64,000 nucleotides of DNA from an uncultured Psychrobacter sp. (GCF_947500265.1 NZ_CANMRN010000001.1:434001-498000); one strand, 5' to 3'. Shown: positions 25,983 through 38,039, counted from the first letter of the stretch. The notes: generated by a model not told the origin, from the letters alone. Made by a program: numbers and translations.

Positions 25983-26711
25983 TTAAGGCAACAGCAAATG
26001 ACTTGGAAAATCCGTAATGATGACATCGGTTTCCCATTTTATGAGCTGTTCAATGGTGGGAATATCATTGACCGTCCAAGCACTTACAGGCAATCCATAA
26101 CGGTGGCTATGCTTGATGACAGCTTGGGTCAAAAGCGGATAATGAATGCCCAGTTGAATACAGCCGAGTTGCAATGCGGTATTGGTCGCGCTTGCCAACG
26201 CTTCTGGCGTACGAATGAGTAAGCCGCGAGGCATATGAGATAATAGTCTGTGACGTTGCAAACGGTTATGTAACTCGACATCGAAACTCGTCAATACAAC
26301 TGGTAAGCTGGCAAAAGGTGTATCAATAAATGCCTGCCGAAGCGCTGCAATCAATACTGCATAGTTGGTACGGCTATGCGTCTTAATTTCTAGCTCAATA
26401 ACGTTAAACCCACTAAGCGCAGGTGCCATGCTTGCGAGCGTCATAATGGGTTGACCAAACTGCAATTGGCATTGAATCTCAGTCAGTTTTAACTGGTCAA
26501 TACGTGATTGCCGACCGCACATACGCTCTAGATCGTCATCGTGGAATACGATTAAGTGACCGTCAGCATTTAGCTGTATATCAAACTCTACGCCTGCTAA
26601 GCCTTTTGACTTAAGATTTTGAGAGTATTGAAAGCCTGAAAAGGTATTTTCTAACGCTTCACCGCGTGCGCCTCGATGACCTAACAACAACGTATCTCTA
26701 AAATTTATCAT
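25983..26711 (-). CDS. Glycerophosphodiester phosphodiesterase (UgpQ-like)
   Basis: 242 aa counted from ATG 26711; a TTG three codons upstream is less likely. GDPD-domain marks: LLGHRGARGEALENTFSGF (catalytic His and Arg-Gly), GVEFDIQLNADGHLIVFHDD (metal-binding E/D plus catalytic HDD) and NVIELEIKT. The C-terminus has LPVSAWTVNDIPTIEQLIKW and DVIITDFPSHLL. There is no signal peptide, so it is cytoplasmic like UgpQ, hydrolysing glycerophosphodiesters to glycerol-3-phosphate plus alcohol. Divergent from the lipoprotein gene at 27042. About 245 bp separate it from the upstream desaturase gene, with no gene in that gap. Confidence 0.88.
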   Translation of the reverse strand: MINFRDTLLLGHRGARGEALENTFSGFQYSQNLKSKGLAGVEFDIQLNADGHLIVFHDDDLERMCGRQSRIDQLKLTEIQCQLQFGQPIMTLASMAPALSGFNVIELEIKTHSRTNYAVLIAALRQAFIDTPFASLPVVLTSFDVELHNRLQRHRLLSHMPRGLLIRTPEALASATNTALQLGCIQLGIHYPLLTQAVIKHSHRYGLPVSAWTVNDIPTIEQLIKWETDVIITDFPSHLLLP

Positions 26712-27041
26712 ATGCACCAATTATCGATGATTTTTATGCCCAATCATATAGCGTCATATCAACGACGTCTAACAAAAACTGTGATGTAATCCGTACTTTT
26801 TTAAATATGACTTTTTAGAGTCCAAATCTGCGAATGTTTGTTATGTTTTTGCAACCAAACGCAGGTTTTTTCCACAATGAGGGGCACTATTTGTATATCC
26901 ATGGGCTACACTAATGACCATTTGATTTAAACACCGTATAATGATGTGGTTTTCATATCTGTAGCAGCTAGCGTTGCATTTGAATGTTGAACACTGTCAG
27001 TCAGTGGCGGTACGAACCTGTAAATTGGGAGTAGAGTTAGT
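26712..27041. other. Divergent intergenic region
   Basis: 330 bp between the phosphodiesterase and lipoprotein genes. A TATAAT at 26937-26942 could be the -10 element for the lipoprotein gene, but no good -35 is seen. Nothing else recognised. Confidence 0.4.
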
Positions 27042-27980
27042 ATGAGCGTAGCAAATATAAGTTTGAGCAAGTGGCATAAAGTTGCTGGGATTGGATTGGT
27101 ATGTGGTTTGGCGCTTGCAGGCTGTGATCGCTCAGATAAAGAAGACACTACTGAGCAGGCAGAGCTAACAGAACAAGAGACTGTCGATGCTGAAAATAGC
27201 GTTGCGCCTGCGATCAGTTGTGATGATCCTATGGTGCAAGATCGCCTGAAGTCAGCTCTAAAGAATACGCTCAATCAACAAGCACAGTCATTGGCTGCCA
27301 ACTATGCAAATGATGCTGAAATCAGTTTAGCAAATGGTGTGGTTAGCGAAAAAACCAATGGCGTTGTCATTGATGTCCAAAACGCTGCCATCTTGCAACA
27401 AGTCAATGAGAACGGCATGACCACTTGTCAAGCCAGTGTCAGCATGACGCTACCAAGTGAAGACTTGTATCAAGCCAGTCAGGTACAAGCGGCCAATAAT
27501 CAGCCAAGCTTACAATCACGTTTAGCGCAAGACAATATCCGTATCAATAACAATATGCTCGTTGATGACGCTTTCACTTACATCGTCGGTACTCAAGGCG
27601 GTCAAGTGCGTACGCGTATTGCAGGTCAGCCTGCTTTGATTACTGTCGTTGCAGATGTGATGGCAGGTTCTGTATTTAAAACTGCAATGGATGAGCAACG
27701 TGCCCAACGTGCTGCTGAGCGCCGTGCAACACAGAACAACGATACGACTCAAACAGCCCCAATCCGTCAGCCAAGAACCGTAACGCCAGTTGAGCCAATT
27801 CGTCCAACTGAACCTACGCCGCCACCAACCATCAATAAGCCTGCTGAAAATCAGAGCAGTTCGACTGCAAACACTCAAGCAGCAGCTGCTGAGCCTAGTA
27901 AGCCCGCCACACCAAAAGCCGTACCTAAAGATGAAACCATCGATATGGTCATCATTGAAGACAACAGCGCGACTTATTAA
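27042..27980 (+). CDS. Lipoprotein of unknown function
   Basis: The 312-aa protein has a lipoprotein signal ending LALAGC (Cys about residue 29), followed by an acidic Asp/Glu/Thr-rich linker. The middle region (about 60-230) contains repeat-like phrases around NEISLANGVVSEKT and ISCDDPMVQDRLKSALKNTL, suggesting a periplasmic globular domain. The tail (from about 235) is low complexity, rich in Pro, Thr, Ala and Lys (PVEPIRPTEPTPPPTINKP), like a wall-spanning or flexible linker. I do not recognise the family. It stands alone with its own terminator. Outer-membrane anchoring is likely because residue +2 after Cys is Asp-Arg; strictly, Asp at +2 could retain it in the inner membrane. Confidence 0.7.
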   Translation: MSVANISLSKWHKVAGIGLVCGLALAGCDRSDKEDTTEQAELTEQETVDAENSVAPAISCDDPMVQDRLKSALKNTLNQQAQSLAANYANDAEISLANGVVSEKTNGVVIDVQNAAILQQVNENGMTTCQASVSMTLPSEDLYQASQVQAANNQPSLQSRLAQDNIRINNNMLVDDAFTYIVGTQGGQVRTRIAGQPALITVVADVMAGSVFKTAMDEQRAQRAAERRATQNNDTTQTAPIRQPRTVTPVEPIRPTEPTPPPTINKPAENQSSSTANTQAAAAEPSKPATPKAVPKDETIDMVIIEDNSATY

Positions 27981-28040
27981 TTGGTCATTGTAGTAAGAGA
28001 TAGTGATTTCTAGTAAGCCGAATTGCTATCGCTCAATAAT

Positions 28041-28074
28041 AAAAACCCCGCAACAATTATGTCGCGGGGTTTTT
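28041..28074. terminator. Terminator between lipoprotein and adenosyltransferase genes
   Basis: AAAAACCCCGC pairs with GCGGGGTTTTT around a 12-nt loop, between convergent genes; it can serve both. Confidence 0.9.
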
Positions 28075-28120
28075 AGTGTTTAAGTGTTTAAGCTATTTAT
28101 TGTCAAATACTTAGTTTGTC

Positions 28121-28717
28121 TTATTGATTTTCAGTGAACGTTTTCAATGCTTGACTGTCCCACAACACCTCAGAGACTTTTTCTGGGTCTGTACAAAAGC
28201 GTGCAGCGACAAATAACCAATCAGATAAGCGATTGATAAAGCTGACAGCAGTACTTCGAATCGCTTGTGGACGCTGCTGTTGCAATATCACAGCTTGACG
28301 TTCAGCGCGGCGACACACACTACGCGCCACGTGTAATTGACTCACCAATATAGAACCTGTTGGCAAAACAAAGTCTTTTAACGGTGGCAATGTGGCATTC
28401 ATCATATCTATTTGCTGCTCTAACCATTCAATATGAGTGGCATTAACTCCTTCATATTCTGGCATGGCAAGCTCGCCGCCTATATTGAATAACAAGTGCT
28501 GAATGATGACCAGGGCTTCAGAGAACTCTTTCTCTATAGATTGACCTTTATTATGCTTTAATTGCGCACGTACCAAGCCGATATGCGAGTTGAGCTCGTC
28601 GATGTCACCCATGACGCTAAATAGATCGTCCGCTTTACTAAGGCGGCTGCCATCAGCCATACCAGTGCTGCCGTCATCTCCAGTACGTGTGTATATTTTG
28701 CTTAAGCGATTGCCCAT
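28121..28717 (-). CDS. Cob(I)alamin adenosyltransferase, PduO type
   Basis: The 198-aa enzyme adds the 5'-deoxyadenosyl group of ATP to cob(I)alamin. Family signatures: IYTRTGDDGSTGMADGSRL at the N-terminus (ATP-binding), DIDELNSHIGLVRAQ, and the C-terminal SVCRRAERQAV followed by INRLSDWLFVAARF. Cytoplasmic homotrimer in the family. No cobalamin biosynthesis gene or B12 riboswitch is visible beside it, suggesting salvage of imported corrinoids. It shares a bidirectional terminator with the lipoprotein gene and is divergent from cysS. Confidence 0.93.
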   Translation of the reverse strand: MGNRLSKIYTRTGDDGSTGMADGSRLSKADDLFSVMGDIDELNSHIGLVRAQLKHNKGQSIEKEFSEALVIIQHLLFNIGGELAMPEYEGVNATHIEWLEQQIDMMNATLPPLKDFVLPTGSILVSQLHVARSVCRRAERQAVILQQQRPQAIRSTAVSFINRLSDWLFVAARFCTDPEKVSEVLWDSQALKTFTENQ

Positions 28718-28949
28718 CTTTACATCCTTAACGGTTTTTATGATTGAATAGCGTTAGTTGCACGCTCATTGTAGTATTTTACGCCTGTTTTCGCTAAGAT
28801 AATGGGTTACGTTTTATATCACGACGTTTTTTAGTCTGAATTTTTTATTTTCTGGATTTATAGTCACAGTCGTTGGTATGGCTTATTCATACACCGCGGC
28901 TGAGATTTCACATTTCTCTATTTTATTTACGTTACAAGGCTTTTTTACT

Positions 28950-30410
28950 ATGACCACACCACTTGCAGATGCGATGTCCCAACTTGCCATTTACGATTCA
29001 TTGACTGGCAGCAAGCGTCAGTTTGTACCACTCAAAGCAGGGCAGGTTGGTATGTATGTGTGCGGCATGACCGTTTATGACTATTGTCATATTGGTCATG
29101 CGCGAGTGATGGTCGGTTTTGATATGGCCGTTCGTTGGTTGACACGTTTGGGTTATGACGTGAACTACGTACGTAATATCACTGATATCGATGATAAAAT
29201 CATTGCTCGTGCTGCTGAAAACGGTGAAGAGATTGGTACATTGACGCAGCGTTTTATTGAAGCGATGCATGAAGACGCGACTGCCCTTGGTTGCGAGATG
29301 CCAAATGCTGAGCCACGTGCGACTGATCATATCGATGACATGCAGGATATGATTAAGACGTTAGTCACTGGCAACTACGCGTATGCAGGCGACAACGGTG
29401 ATGTCTACTATGCTGTTGATAGCTTTGACGGTTATGGCAAATTATCAAAGCGCAATCTGGACGATATGCAGGCAGGTTCGCGAGTCGAAGTTGAGAATGA
29501 TAAGCGCAATCCATTTGACTTCGTACTATGGAAAGCAGCAAAACCTGACGAGCCACAGTGGGCATCACCATGGGGTCAAGGGCGTCCAGGCTGGCATATT
29601 GAATGTTCAGCGATGTCGACTAAGTGCTTAGGTAGTACTTTTGATATTCATGGCGGTGGTCATGACTTACAGTTCCCGCATCATGAAAACGAAATCGCGC
29701 AGTCTGAGGCAGCAACTGGTTGTGAGTATGCTCGTAACTGGATGCATGTTGGTTTTATCAATGTCGATGGCGAAAAAATGTCTAAATCATTGGGCAACTT
29801 TTTTACCATTCGCGATGTAATGGCAAAGTACTTACCTGAGACGGTGCGTTTTTTCTTATTATCGAGCCATTACCGCAGCCAAGTTAACTTCTCTGATAGC
29901 GCATTGGATGAAGCACATAATAGCCTAAGCAGACTATACAATGCACTAAAACTGGCTGAACAACAAAAAGGACAGTCAATCGTAATCAATGAAGACTTAG
30001 TGGCAGAAGCTTACAATAGCGCGGTTGGTCAAGACTTCATCAAGGCGATGAATGACGACTTTAATAGCTCGACGGCTATCAGCGTCTTATTCGGATTGGC
30101 TCGTGATATCAACAAAGCCATCAAAGCGGAAGACGTCGATACCGCATGGCAATTAGCCCAGCAACTAAAAGCATTGGCTCAGGTATTAAATATTTTACAG
30201 CAGCCAGTGCAGCAGTTTTTGCAAGCAGTGACTGGTGATCAGGCAGAAGATGGTTTAACGGATGCAGTTATTGATAATTTAATTATCGAACGTGCAGAGT
30301 CTAAAGCCAACAAAAACTTTGCCCGTGCTGATGAGATACGTGAGCAACTAAAAGAGGCGGGTATTGAGCTCGAAGATAGCCGTGCTGGCACGACATGGCG
30401 CCGCGCTTAA
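28950..30410 (+). CDS. cysS: Cysteinyl-tRNA synthetase
   Basis: 486 aa counted from ATG 28950 (AAGG ten nt upstream); the frame open from 28878 adds an unlikely segment. Class I landmarks: the zinc-ligand Cys in [10 protein letters not shown] (C38), HIGH at 47-50, [24 protein letters not shown] (zinc-binding His) and KMSKSLGN. The C-terminal anticodon-binding part ends [14 protein letters not shown]. It charges tRNA-Cys in the cytoplasm. Slightly longer than E. coli CysS (461 aa) at the N-terminus. Followed by a terminator. Confidence 0.96.
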   Translation: MTTPLADAMSQLAIYDSLTGSKRQFVPLKAGQVGMYVCGMTVYDYCHIGHARVMVGFDMAVRWLTRLGYDVNYVRNITDIDDKIIARAAENGEEIGTLTQRFIEAMHEDATALGCEMPNAEPRATDHIDDMQDMIKTLVTGNYAYAGDNGDVYYAVDSFDGYGKLSKRNLDDMQAGSRVEVENDKRNPFDFVLWKAAKPDEPQWASPWGQGRPGWHIECSAMSTKCLGSTFDIHGGGHDLQFPHHENEIAQSEAATGCEYARNWMHVGFINVDGEKMSKSLGNFFTIRDVMAKYLPETVRFFLLSSHYRSQVNFSDSALDEAHNSLSRLYNALKLAEQQKGQSIVINEDLVAEAYNSAVGQDFIKAMNDDFNSSTAISVLFGLARDINKAIKAEDVDTAWQLAQQLKALAQVLNILQQPVQQFLQAVTGDQAEDGLTDAVIDNLIIERAESKANKNFARADEIREQLKEAGIELEDSRAGTTWRRA

Positions 30411-30461
30411 AATAATTTTTGCCGCTTATAAGGTAAATAGCTACAAATCTCGTAATAAATT

Positions 30462-30488
30462 AAGTCAGCTTTAGGCTGGCTTTTTTTT
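30462..30488 (+). terminator. Terminator after cysS
   Basis: AGTCAGC pairs with GCTGGCT (one G-T pair) and is followed by eight T. Confidence 0.85.
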
Positions 30489-30562
30489 GCTTACTGAATT
30501 AGGTTAAAGCAGCAACGATATATTTTTATACTTTCCTTTTGTAGACTGATGGCTTTGAAAAC

Positions 30563-32548
30563 ATGAATACTCTTAAAAACAATCCTATGGACCATCATTG
30601 TGCCGTTTTGCGCTCAGATGATAATCATCAAGTAGATGTAGAGAAACATCGTTTTCAAAGCCATGTGCTGCAAGTATTGTTGGGCTTTTTGATTGTCGCT
30701 CTAAGTGTCATCTATACACCTGTTTACGCAGCAAATAGTGAGAGCGGGCAGAATGCGAGCGAGTCAGAAAAACAAACGCCTAGTAAGCCTGATAGTTTTA
30801 CTGAATATGCGGCTCAGCAAGTCAATGCGCTTAAAGATGAAAGTGTCAGTATTTCTGGTATTACTGAAGAGATATTCGACCCTACTGAGCGTAACGCAGT
30901 GGAGCAGGCAGGCAGGTTACAAGGTGATACGGCACTGACCGGAGAATATAGTGAGAGCTACTATATACTCGATAAACTAAATGCAGGGTTGCCGCCGTTA
31001 TCTGAGCCACCTAACTTGGAGACGCCGCTTGCAGCCTTAGAGTTTTTTCAATCAGCGTTAATGAAGCAGCAGTATGATTTGGCCGCTTACGCGCTAAACA
31101 TGAATTTGATTGATGAGAAAAGCCAACGTAGCCGTGCGCTTGATCTCACAAAGCGATTGGATTTCTTATTGTCCGAAAAAGAGCTCTATGTATTCGACGA
31201 TATGCCAGATCGCCCCGATGGCTTAATTGAACCACCGCTTGGTAATAATAGCAGTGTCATGGGTATTGCCAGACGTTCTATTCAGCTTGGCTATGTCGAT
31301 TATCGCGAGCGCCGTGTTCCTATCTATTTGCAGCGAGTGCGGGTAGGGGATGAAGCCCCTGTCTGGGTGTTTTCGGCGCAGACAGTAGGTAATATTGATA
31401 ATCTCTATGAGCAGTATCATCCAGCCGAGTTTGAGCGTTATTTGCCCACTTGGTTAAAGCTAAAGTTTTTTGGAATTGCGCTATGGGAGTTTTCAGCGCT
31501 GATATTGTTCTTTTTATTAACCATGGGTATGGGTTGGCTACTGAGTAAAGGTACTGCAAAAATCATCAATCATTATATCGATGAAGAAAAATACAGCATG
31601 TATGTTGGCAGTACCAACGGCGTCGCAGATTTGGTTAGCAAGCTGACAGTACCATTAACCTTTACCATCAGTTTTTCACTGGTTTTTACCTTGGTTTCTG
31701 GTGGTTTTCCTTATTTAGATGCAGTCGCCTCATCTATTCGTCCATTGATTTGGATTGGACTGGTATTTAGTACCATGTGGTTAGGCATTCGTATCATTAA
31801 CTTTTTTGCCAATCGCTATCAAGACATGCAGATTGAAAATTTGGCTGCAGAGCATTTCGATAAAGAACGTCGCCGCCGTACTTATGTATCAATATTTCGC
31901 CGTGTGTTTATTTTCGCGATGATTTTGGGAAGCTTCTGGATAGGTCTTAGTGAATTTGCCAATATGGAAGGCCTTGGCAAAACTTTATTGACTTCAGCGG
32001 GTATTGCAGGTGTGGTTATCGGTATTGCGGCACAGCCAATATTAGGGAATATCATCGCTGGTGTACAGGTAGCAGTGACGCAGCCAGTGCGAATCGGCGA
32101 TAGTGTGATAATGGACGGTAATTTTAGTACGGTTGAAGACCTGCGTTACACGTATGCCGTGTTAAAAACATGGGATGAGCGACGATTGATCGTGCCAATG
32201 CGTGAGCTAATCACTGAACGAGTGGAAAACTGGTCACATACGGAAGTTCATCAGACCTGTCCTGTGTTTTTATATATCGATTATGGCGCAGATATCGACG
32301 CTATCCGAGAAGAGTTTATATCGATGGTCAAGGACAATAAGCTTTGGGATAATAAAACAGAACCCGAAATGTATGTGGTTGATGTGACCGAAAATACTAT
32401 TCAACTGCGCGGCGCTGTTTCATCGGTAGGGCCTATAGAAGCATGGACGCTAGCCTGTGAGATACGGGAGCAAATGCTTGGTTACCTGCATGCGCAGCAA
32501 AACAAGTATCTACCCACAGAGCGTTTTACGTTAACAAAAGGCGATTAG
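30563..32548 (+). CDS. Large MscS-family mechanosensitive channel
   Basis: The 661-aa inner-membrane channel has a signal-like hydrophobic stretch ending VYAANS (about residue 54). A soluble, presumably periplasmic, region follows (about 60-310, with LPPLSEPPNLETPLAALEFF). Four or so transmembrane segments lie at about 310-480, then the pore-lining helix and MscS beta domain: AGVVIGIAAQPILGNIIAG, then QPVRIGDSVIMDG and RELITERVENWS. At more than twice the length of E. coli MscS (286 aa) it belongs with the larger family members whose extra domains modulate gating. Role: release of osmolytes on hypo-osmotic shock. Stands alone between cysS and guaB. Confidence 0.88.
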   Translation: MNTLKNNPMDHHCAVLRSDDNHQVDVEKHRFQSHVLQVLLGFLIVALSVIYTPVYAANSESGQNASESEKQTPSKPDSFTEYAAQQVNALKDESVSISGITEEIFDPTERNAVEQAGRLQGDTALTGEYSESYYILDKLNAGLPPLSEPPNLETPLAALEFFQSALMKQQYDLAAYALNMNLIDEKSQRSRALDLTKRLDFLLSEKELYVFDDMPDRPDGLIEPPLGNNSSVMGIARRSIQLGYVDYRERRVPIYLQRVRVGDEAPVWVFSAQTVGNIDNLYEQYHPAEFERYLPTWLKLKFFGIALWEFSALILFFLLTMGMGWLLSKGTAKIINHYIDEEKYSMYVGSTNGVADLVSKLTVPLTFTISFSLVFTLVSGGFPYLDAVASSIRPLIWIGLVFSTMWLGIRIINFFANRYQDMQIENLAAEHFDKERRRRTYVSIFRRVFIFAMILGSFWIGLSEFANMEGLGKTLLTSAGIAGVVIGIAAQPILGNIIAGVQVAVTQPVRIGDSVIMDGNFSTVEDLRYTYAVLKTWDERRLIVPMRELITERVENWSHTEVHQTCPVFLYIDYGADIDAIREEFISMVKDNKLWDNKTEPEMYVVDVTENTIQLRGAVSSVGPIEAWTLACEIREQMLGYLHAQQNKYLPTERFTLTKGD

Positions 32549-32690
32549 AGATTGGGAATAGCGATGAGCTTTGCGAACTTGATTAGCTTCAAAGGCGAGC
32601 TATTAATGGTTTAAGACATGACTGACATCGATAAAGACGCACTTGTGTAAAATAATCTGACAAATATAGTGTGTCAGTGAGGCGCTTATT

Positions 32691-32699
32691 TGTTATAAT
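32691..32699 (+). promoter_or_regulatory. Extended -10 promoter for guaB
   Basis: TGTTATAAT provides a perfect -10 hexamer (32694-32699) with the upstream TG of extended -10 promoters. Transcription would start near 32706, giving a leader of about 120 nt before guaB. The leader contains an 11-codon frame with several cysteines (MSRHCACSCND, 32737-32772) without a convincing ribosome site. Confidence 0.55.
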
Positions 32700-32807
32700 G
32701 TGGCGTTATTTTTATAGGATAACTGAGTGGTTGGCTATGAGTCGGCACTGTGCTTGCAGCTGCAATGATTGATACGCTTAACCCTGAGCTCCTACCCATC
32801 AAAATAA

Positions 32808-34298
<1,491 letters not shown>

Positions 34299-34383
34299 AT
34301 CGTTCCGTGAAATACTTCTCTTTTATAGTTTTAAAATGTATTGATGTTAGCTGAGACGTAAGGCTGCAGCGAGCTTAAGATAC

Positions 34384-34424
34384 AAACAGCCAACAATGCT
34401 CTGTTATTGTTGGCTGTTTTTTTT
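34384..34424 (+). terminator. Terminator after guaB
   Basis: AAACAGCCAACAAT pairs with ATTGTTGGCTGTTT and is followed by further T; a 14-bp stem. Confidence 0.92.
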
Positions 34425-34510
34425 GTAAAATACAGAAACAGATTATTACAACAATAGCATTGCCTGCGTATACGTTTGGCCTTTTATTTTTTTGACTTGA
34501 GGAACACATA

Positions 34511-35878
34511 ATGAGCTATTTTGGCACTGATGGAATTCGCGGAAAATTTGGTGAATTACCAATTACACCAGACTTTATTTTAAAACTAGGCTATGTCACC
34601 GGGCTTGTCCTCATAGAAAAAAATGAAAATCCTACGCGTAAGCCAAGTGTGGTGATTGGTAAAGATACGCGTCTGTCAGGCTATGTGATAGAGGGAGCAT
34701 TACAAGCAGGTTTTAATGCGGCTGGTGTTGATGTTTATATGCTTGGTCCATTGCCGACTCCAGCGATTGCGCATTTGACCCGTAGTTTCAATGCAGATGC
34801 TGGCGTGGTTATCTCAGCCTCGCACAACCCTTATTACGATAATGGTATCAAGTTTTTCTCAGGTGACGGCAAAAAACTTACTGATGAGATGCAAACTGCA
34901 ATCAATGATAAATTGACGGCAATTATGAACGACGTTGGTAATGACGTTGCTATGATGCCTATTCTTGATCCTGCAAATTTAGGTAAGAACAATCGTATTA
35001 ATGATGCAAAAGGTCGCTATATTGAGTTTTGCAAAGGCAGCTTCCCTTATCAATATGACCTCAGTCATCTGACGGTAGTAGTGGATTGTGCCAATGGCGC
35101 AGGCTATAGCGTAGCACCTAGAGTGATGCGCGAGTTGGGGGCCAACGTGATTGCCATCAATAATACGCCAGACGGCATCAATATCAATGCTGAATGTGGT
35201 TCTACCCATCCTGAGAGCTTACAGAAGGCTGTGCTTGAGCATGACGCAGATGTTGGTATTGCGCTAGATGGTGATGGTGACCGTATCGTAATGGTTGATG
35301 AGACGGGTAAGCTAGTCGACGGCGACGGTATTTTATATGTGCTTGCTACCCAAGGTAAAACCAAAGCTGAAGGTGTTGTCGGCACACTCATGAGCAATAT
35401 GGGGTTAGAGCTGGCGCTAAAAGATGCAGACATCCACTTTACCCGTGCAAAGGTGGGTGATCGCTATGTGATGCAGGACTTAGAAGCTAATGGTTGGATA
35501 TTGGGCGGTGAGCCATCTGGTCATATTCTCTGCTTAGATAAAAGTCGCACAGGGGACGCTATCATTGCTGGTTTGCAAGTACTGGCAGTGATGCAAGCCA
35601 GAGAGCGTGCGTTAAGTGAACTTGTTGAAGGTTTTGAAGTGTTGCCGCAAAAGTTAGTCAATGTACGCTTATCTCAAATGCAAGACCCATTCAAACATGA
35701 GGAGCTGGTTGCTGCTTTTGATAAAGCACAGGCAACGCTAGAGGGTCGTGGTCGTCTATTGATACGTCAGTCAGGTACAGAGCCTATGATTCGCGTGATG
35801 GTAGAGTCAGATGATGAAATTGAATGCGATGTAATGGCTAATGACTTAGCTGATCTTATAAAATCAGTACTAGGCTAA
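34511..35878 (+). CDS. glmM: Phosphoglucosamine mutase
   Basis: The 455-aa cytoplasmic enzyme converts glucosamine-6-phosphate to glucosamine-1-phosphate for peptidoglycan and LPS precursors. N-terminus [20 protein letters not shown] is diagnostic. The phosphoserine loop is [17 protein letters not shown] (S104), the metal loop [14 protein letters not shown], the sugar-binding loop GGEPSGHI, and the phosphate-binding C-terminal loop [14 protein letters not shown]. Length is normal for the family. ATG 34511 follows a GAGG-like site. pdxH follows on the same strand after 84 bp with no terminator seen between them. Confidence 0.97.
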   Translation: MSYFGTDGIRGKFGELPITPDFILKLGYVTGLVLIEKNENPTRKPSVVIGKDTRLSGYVIEGALQAGFNAAGVDVYMLGPLPTPAIAHLTRSFNADAGVVISASHNPYYDNGIKFFSGDGKKLTDEMQTAINDKLTAIMNDVGNDVAMMPILDPANLGKNNRINDAKGRYIEFCKGSFPYQYDLSHLTVVVDCANGAGYSVAPRVMRELGANVIAINNTPDGININAECGSTHPESLQKAVLEHDADVGIALDGDGDRIVMVDETGKLVDGDGILYVLATQGKTKAEGVVGTLMSNMGLELALKDADIHFTRAKVGDRYVMQDLEANGWILGGEPSGHILCLDKSRTGDAIIAGLQVLAVMQARERALSELVEGFEVLPQKLVNVRLSQMQDPFKHEELVAAFDKAQATLEGRGRLLIRQSGTEPMIRVMVESDDEIECDVMANDLADLIKSVLG

Positions 35879-35962
35879 TACTATTTAAGGCAATAATTGG
35901 TATTCAAAATAGTAACTGGTATTTAAGATAACAATATTATAGTTTTCAAATAAGGAACTGCT

Positions 35963-36631
35963 ATGAGCATGGACTTTACCGACCAACGCCTCTCATACGA
36001 GAAAGGTGAGCTTGACCAACAGTCAGTACCAACGTCACCATTCGAGCTTTTTAAAGCTTGGATGAATGAGGCGTTAGCACAAAAGGTGCAAGAGCCTTAT
36101 GCAATGAGTTTGGCGACATGTGGCGCAGACAATAAGCCTAGCGCCCGTATTGTGCTACTACGTGAGATTACTGAGACAGGTATCGTTTTTTATACCAATT
36201 ATGAAAGCGCAAAAGGGCAAGATATTGCAGAAAATCCTAACGCTGAAGCGTTATTCTTTTGGCATGAGCTGGAGCGTCAAGTCCGTATCAGCGGTAGTAT
36301 CGCTAAAATTGCTGTTGATAAATCGGCTGCTTACTTCCAAAAGCGTCCCCATGATAGTCAAGTAGGTGCTTGGGTGAGTCAACCGCAAAGTGGTGAAGTG
36401 GCCAATCGTGAAGTCATGGAGCAAACGTTTGAACAGCTGCAAGCAGCACACCCTGACAATACTACCGTGCCAACGCCAGAGTTTTGGGGTGGGTATGAGA
36501 TTACGATTGAAAGTATTGAATTTTGGCAAGGTCGCGCCAATCGAATGCATGACCGAATTGTGTATACGCAGAGTAGCGACGACGACAGTGAAGGCAATAA
36601 AGGCTGGACAACTAAACGCTTATTGCCATAG
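35963..36631 (+). CDS. pdxH: Pyridoxamine 5'-phosphate oxidase
   Basis: The 222-aa FMN enzyme makes pyridoxal 5'-phosphate from PNP/PMP. Motifs: LAQKVQEPYAMSLATCGADNKPSARIVLL (FMN-binding strand pair), GIVFYTNYESAKGQDIAENP, RQVRISGSIAKI, KRPHDSQVGAWVSQPQSG and the C-terminal WQGRANRMHDRIVYT before a short acidic segment, ending TKRLLP. All features of an intact enzyme are present. AAGGA precedes ATG 35963. Located after glmM and closed by a strong terminator. Confidence 0.95.
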   Translation: MSMDFTDQRLSYEKGELDQQSVPTSPFELFKAWMNEALAQKVQEPYAMSLATCGADNKPSARIVLLREITETGIVFYTNYESAKGQDIAENPNAEALFFWHELERQVRISGSIAKIAVDKSAAYFQKRPHDSQVGAWVSQPQSGEVANREVMEQTFEQLQAAHPDNTTVPTPEFWGGYEITIESIEFWQGRANRMHDRIVYTQSSDDDSEGNKGWTTKRLLP

Positions 36632-36666
36632 TTGTTATAGCCTCAAGCTATAGATTATAGAAAACT

Positions 36667-36716
36667 AAAAAAGCCACTCTAAATCCAAGTTCTTTGGTGT
36701 CTAAAGTGGCTTTTTT
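36667..36716. terminator. Terminator between pdxH and the efflux operon
   Basis: AAAAAAGCCACT pairs with AGTGGCTTTTTT over a larger loop. It lies between convergent genes and can work in both directions. Confidence 0.85.
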
Positions 36717-36776
36717 ACGTTAACTACTATTTACCTTGTTTGGCATTATTTCGTATTTAACTTTTTATTCAACCTT

Positions 36777-38039
36777 TCATTTAATATTGGTATCGACATC
36801 TACTGAGACTGACATGCCAGGACGTAAGCGTGCAAGTTCAGGCTGGTTTTGGTCTAGGTCGATGCGTACAGGAATACGTTGAGCGATTTTTATGTAGTTA
36901 CCTGTCGCAGGGTTGGCAGCAGCAGCACTAAACTCGCTACCAGTCGCTGGCGAGATATTACTCACGTGACCCGTAAATTTGGCACCGCCAAGCGCATCGA
37001 CATGAATGGTCGCAGGCTCACCGATTGCCATATTGGCTATTTGAGTTTCCTTAAAGTTTGCAATGATCCAAATGCCTTTTGGCACGATATACATGAGCTG
37101 CGTACCAGCGCTGACGTATTGACCTTCTTTGACACTGACTTGGCTTAGCTGGCCAGATTCAGGCGCAGTGATGATAGTATTGTCTAGATTGATTTGCGCT
37201 TGCTTGACGCCTGCTTCAGCATTTTTGATATTTGCGTCCAGCGATGAGCGACTGCCGCTAGTCTTTTCACGGTTTTCTTGAGCGGCTTGCAAATTAGCCT
37301 CTGCTTGCTGTACACCTGCTTGTGCTTGAGCCAATTGCGCCTTGATATGAGCAACTTCTGCTTTCGATACCGCACCAATAGCATCCAAACCTTGATAACG
37401 GTTGACATCTTCACGCGCGCTTTCTACATTGAGTTTGGCACTATATAAATCAGCTCTACGTGCTTCGATTTGCGCTTGGCTGGTTTGCGTATCTTGGTCA
37501 TTGGTAGAGCGGTTAGTAAGGGCTACTTCGGTATTTGCTTGGGCTTGTTCGAGCTGCTGCTGAAAGGTTCGATCATCTATCTTTATGAGTAAGTCGCCAG
37601 CTTTTACGTTGGCGAAGTCTTGCACGGCTACCTTGGTGACATAGCCAGAAACTTGCGGGCTAATAATAGTCGTCTGACCTTTGACAAAAGCATTATTGGT
37701 TTGCTGTACCGTTGGGGTAAATGGTGGGAGCTTCCACGCATACAAAATCAATGTCACGCCAATGACAATCAATAAAATTAATAAGCCTAAGTTTAGATAG
37801 GATTTTTTCTTAGGCGACCAACCAGTAGTATCGGGTATTGGCTCTTTTGGTGGCATCGGTGGTTCATTGCTGTCTGAACTGCTTTCTATATCACCTTCTG
37901 CTGTCTTAGTTGCTGATGGCGAAGAAGTTGCAGCAGACTCTTCTTTGCTTATATCGGACGCTAGAGGTGTGTCTGTTGCTGGAGCATCAGTTGACGTCTG
38001 AGGTATTTTATTAAGCTCATTTGGTTTTTCTTGGCTCAT
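36777..38039 (-). CDS. HlyD/EmrA-family membrane fusion protein
   Basis: The 420-aa periplasmic adaptor has a cytoplasmic Ser/Thr/Pro/Glu-rich tail (about 1-75). One transmembrane helix follows (about 80-102, LGLLILLIVIGVTLILYAW), then a lipoyl-like half (ANVKAGDLLIKIDDRTF). A coiled-coil hairpin (about 155-285, rich in Ala/Gln/Glu) precedes the second lipoyl half (APESGQLSQVSVKEGQYV), and a beta-barrel region ends with DLDQNQPELARLRPGMSVSVDVD. AGGAG precedes the start. It is encoded 88 bp after a 14-TM MFS pump on the same strand, so the two probably form an EmrAB-like efflux unit with an outer-membrane channel encoded elsewhere. The cytoplasmic tail is unusually long. Confidence 0.88.
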   Translation of the reverse strand: MSQEKPNELNKIPQTSTDAPATDTPLASDISKEESAATSSPSATKTAEGDIESSSDSNEPPMPPKEPIPDTTGWSPKKKSYLNLGLLILLIVIGVTLILYAWKLPPFTPTVQQTNNAFVKGQTTIISPQVSGYVTKVAVQDFANVKAGDLLIKIDDRTFQQQLEQAQANTEVALTNRSTNDQDTQTSQAQIEARRADLYSAKLNVESAREDVNRYQGLDAIGAVSKAEVAHIKAQLAQAQAGVQQAEANLQAAQENREKTSGSRSSLDANIKNAEAGVKQAQINLDNTIITAPESGQLSQVSVKEGQYVSAGTQLMYIVPKGIWIIANFKETQIANMAIGEPATIHVDALGGAKFTGHVSNISPATGSEFSAAAANPATGNYIKIAQRIPVRIDLDQNQPELARLRPGMSVSVDVDTNIK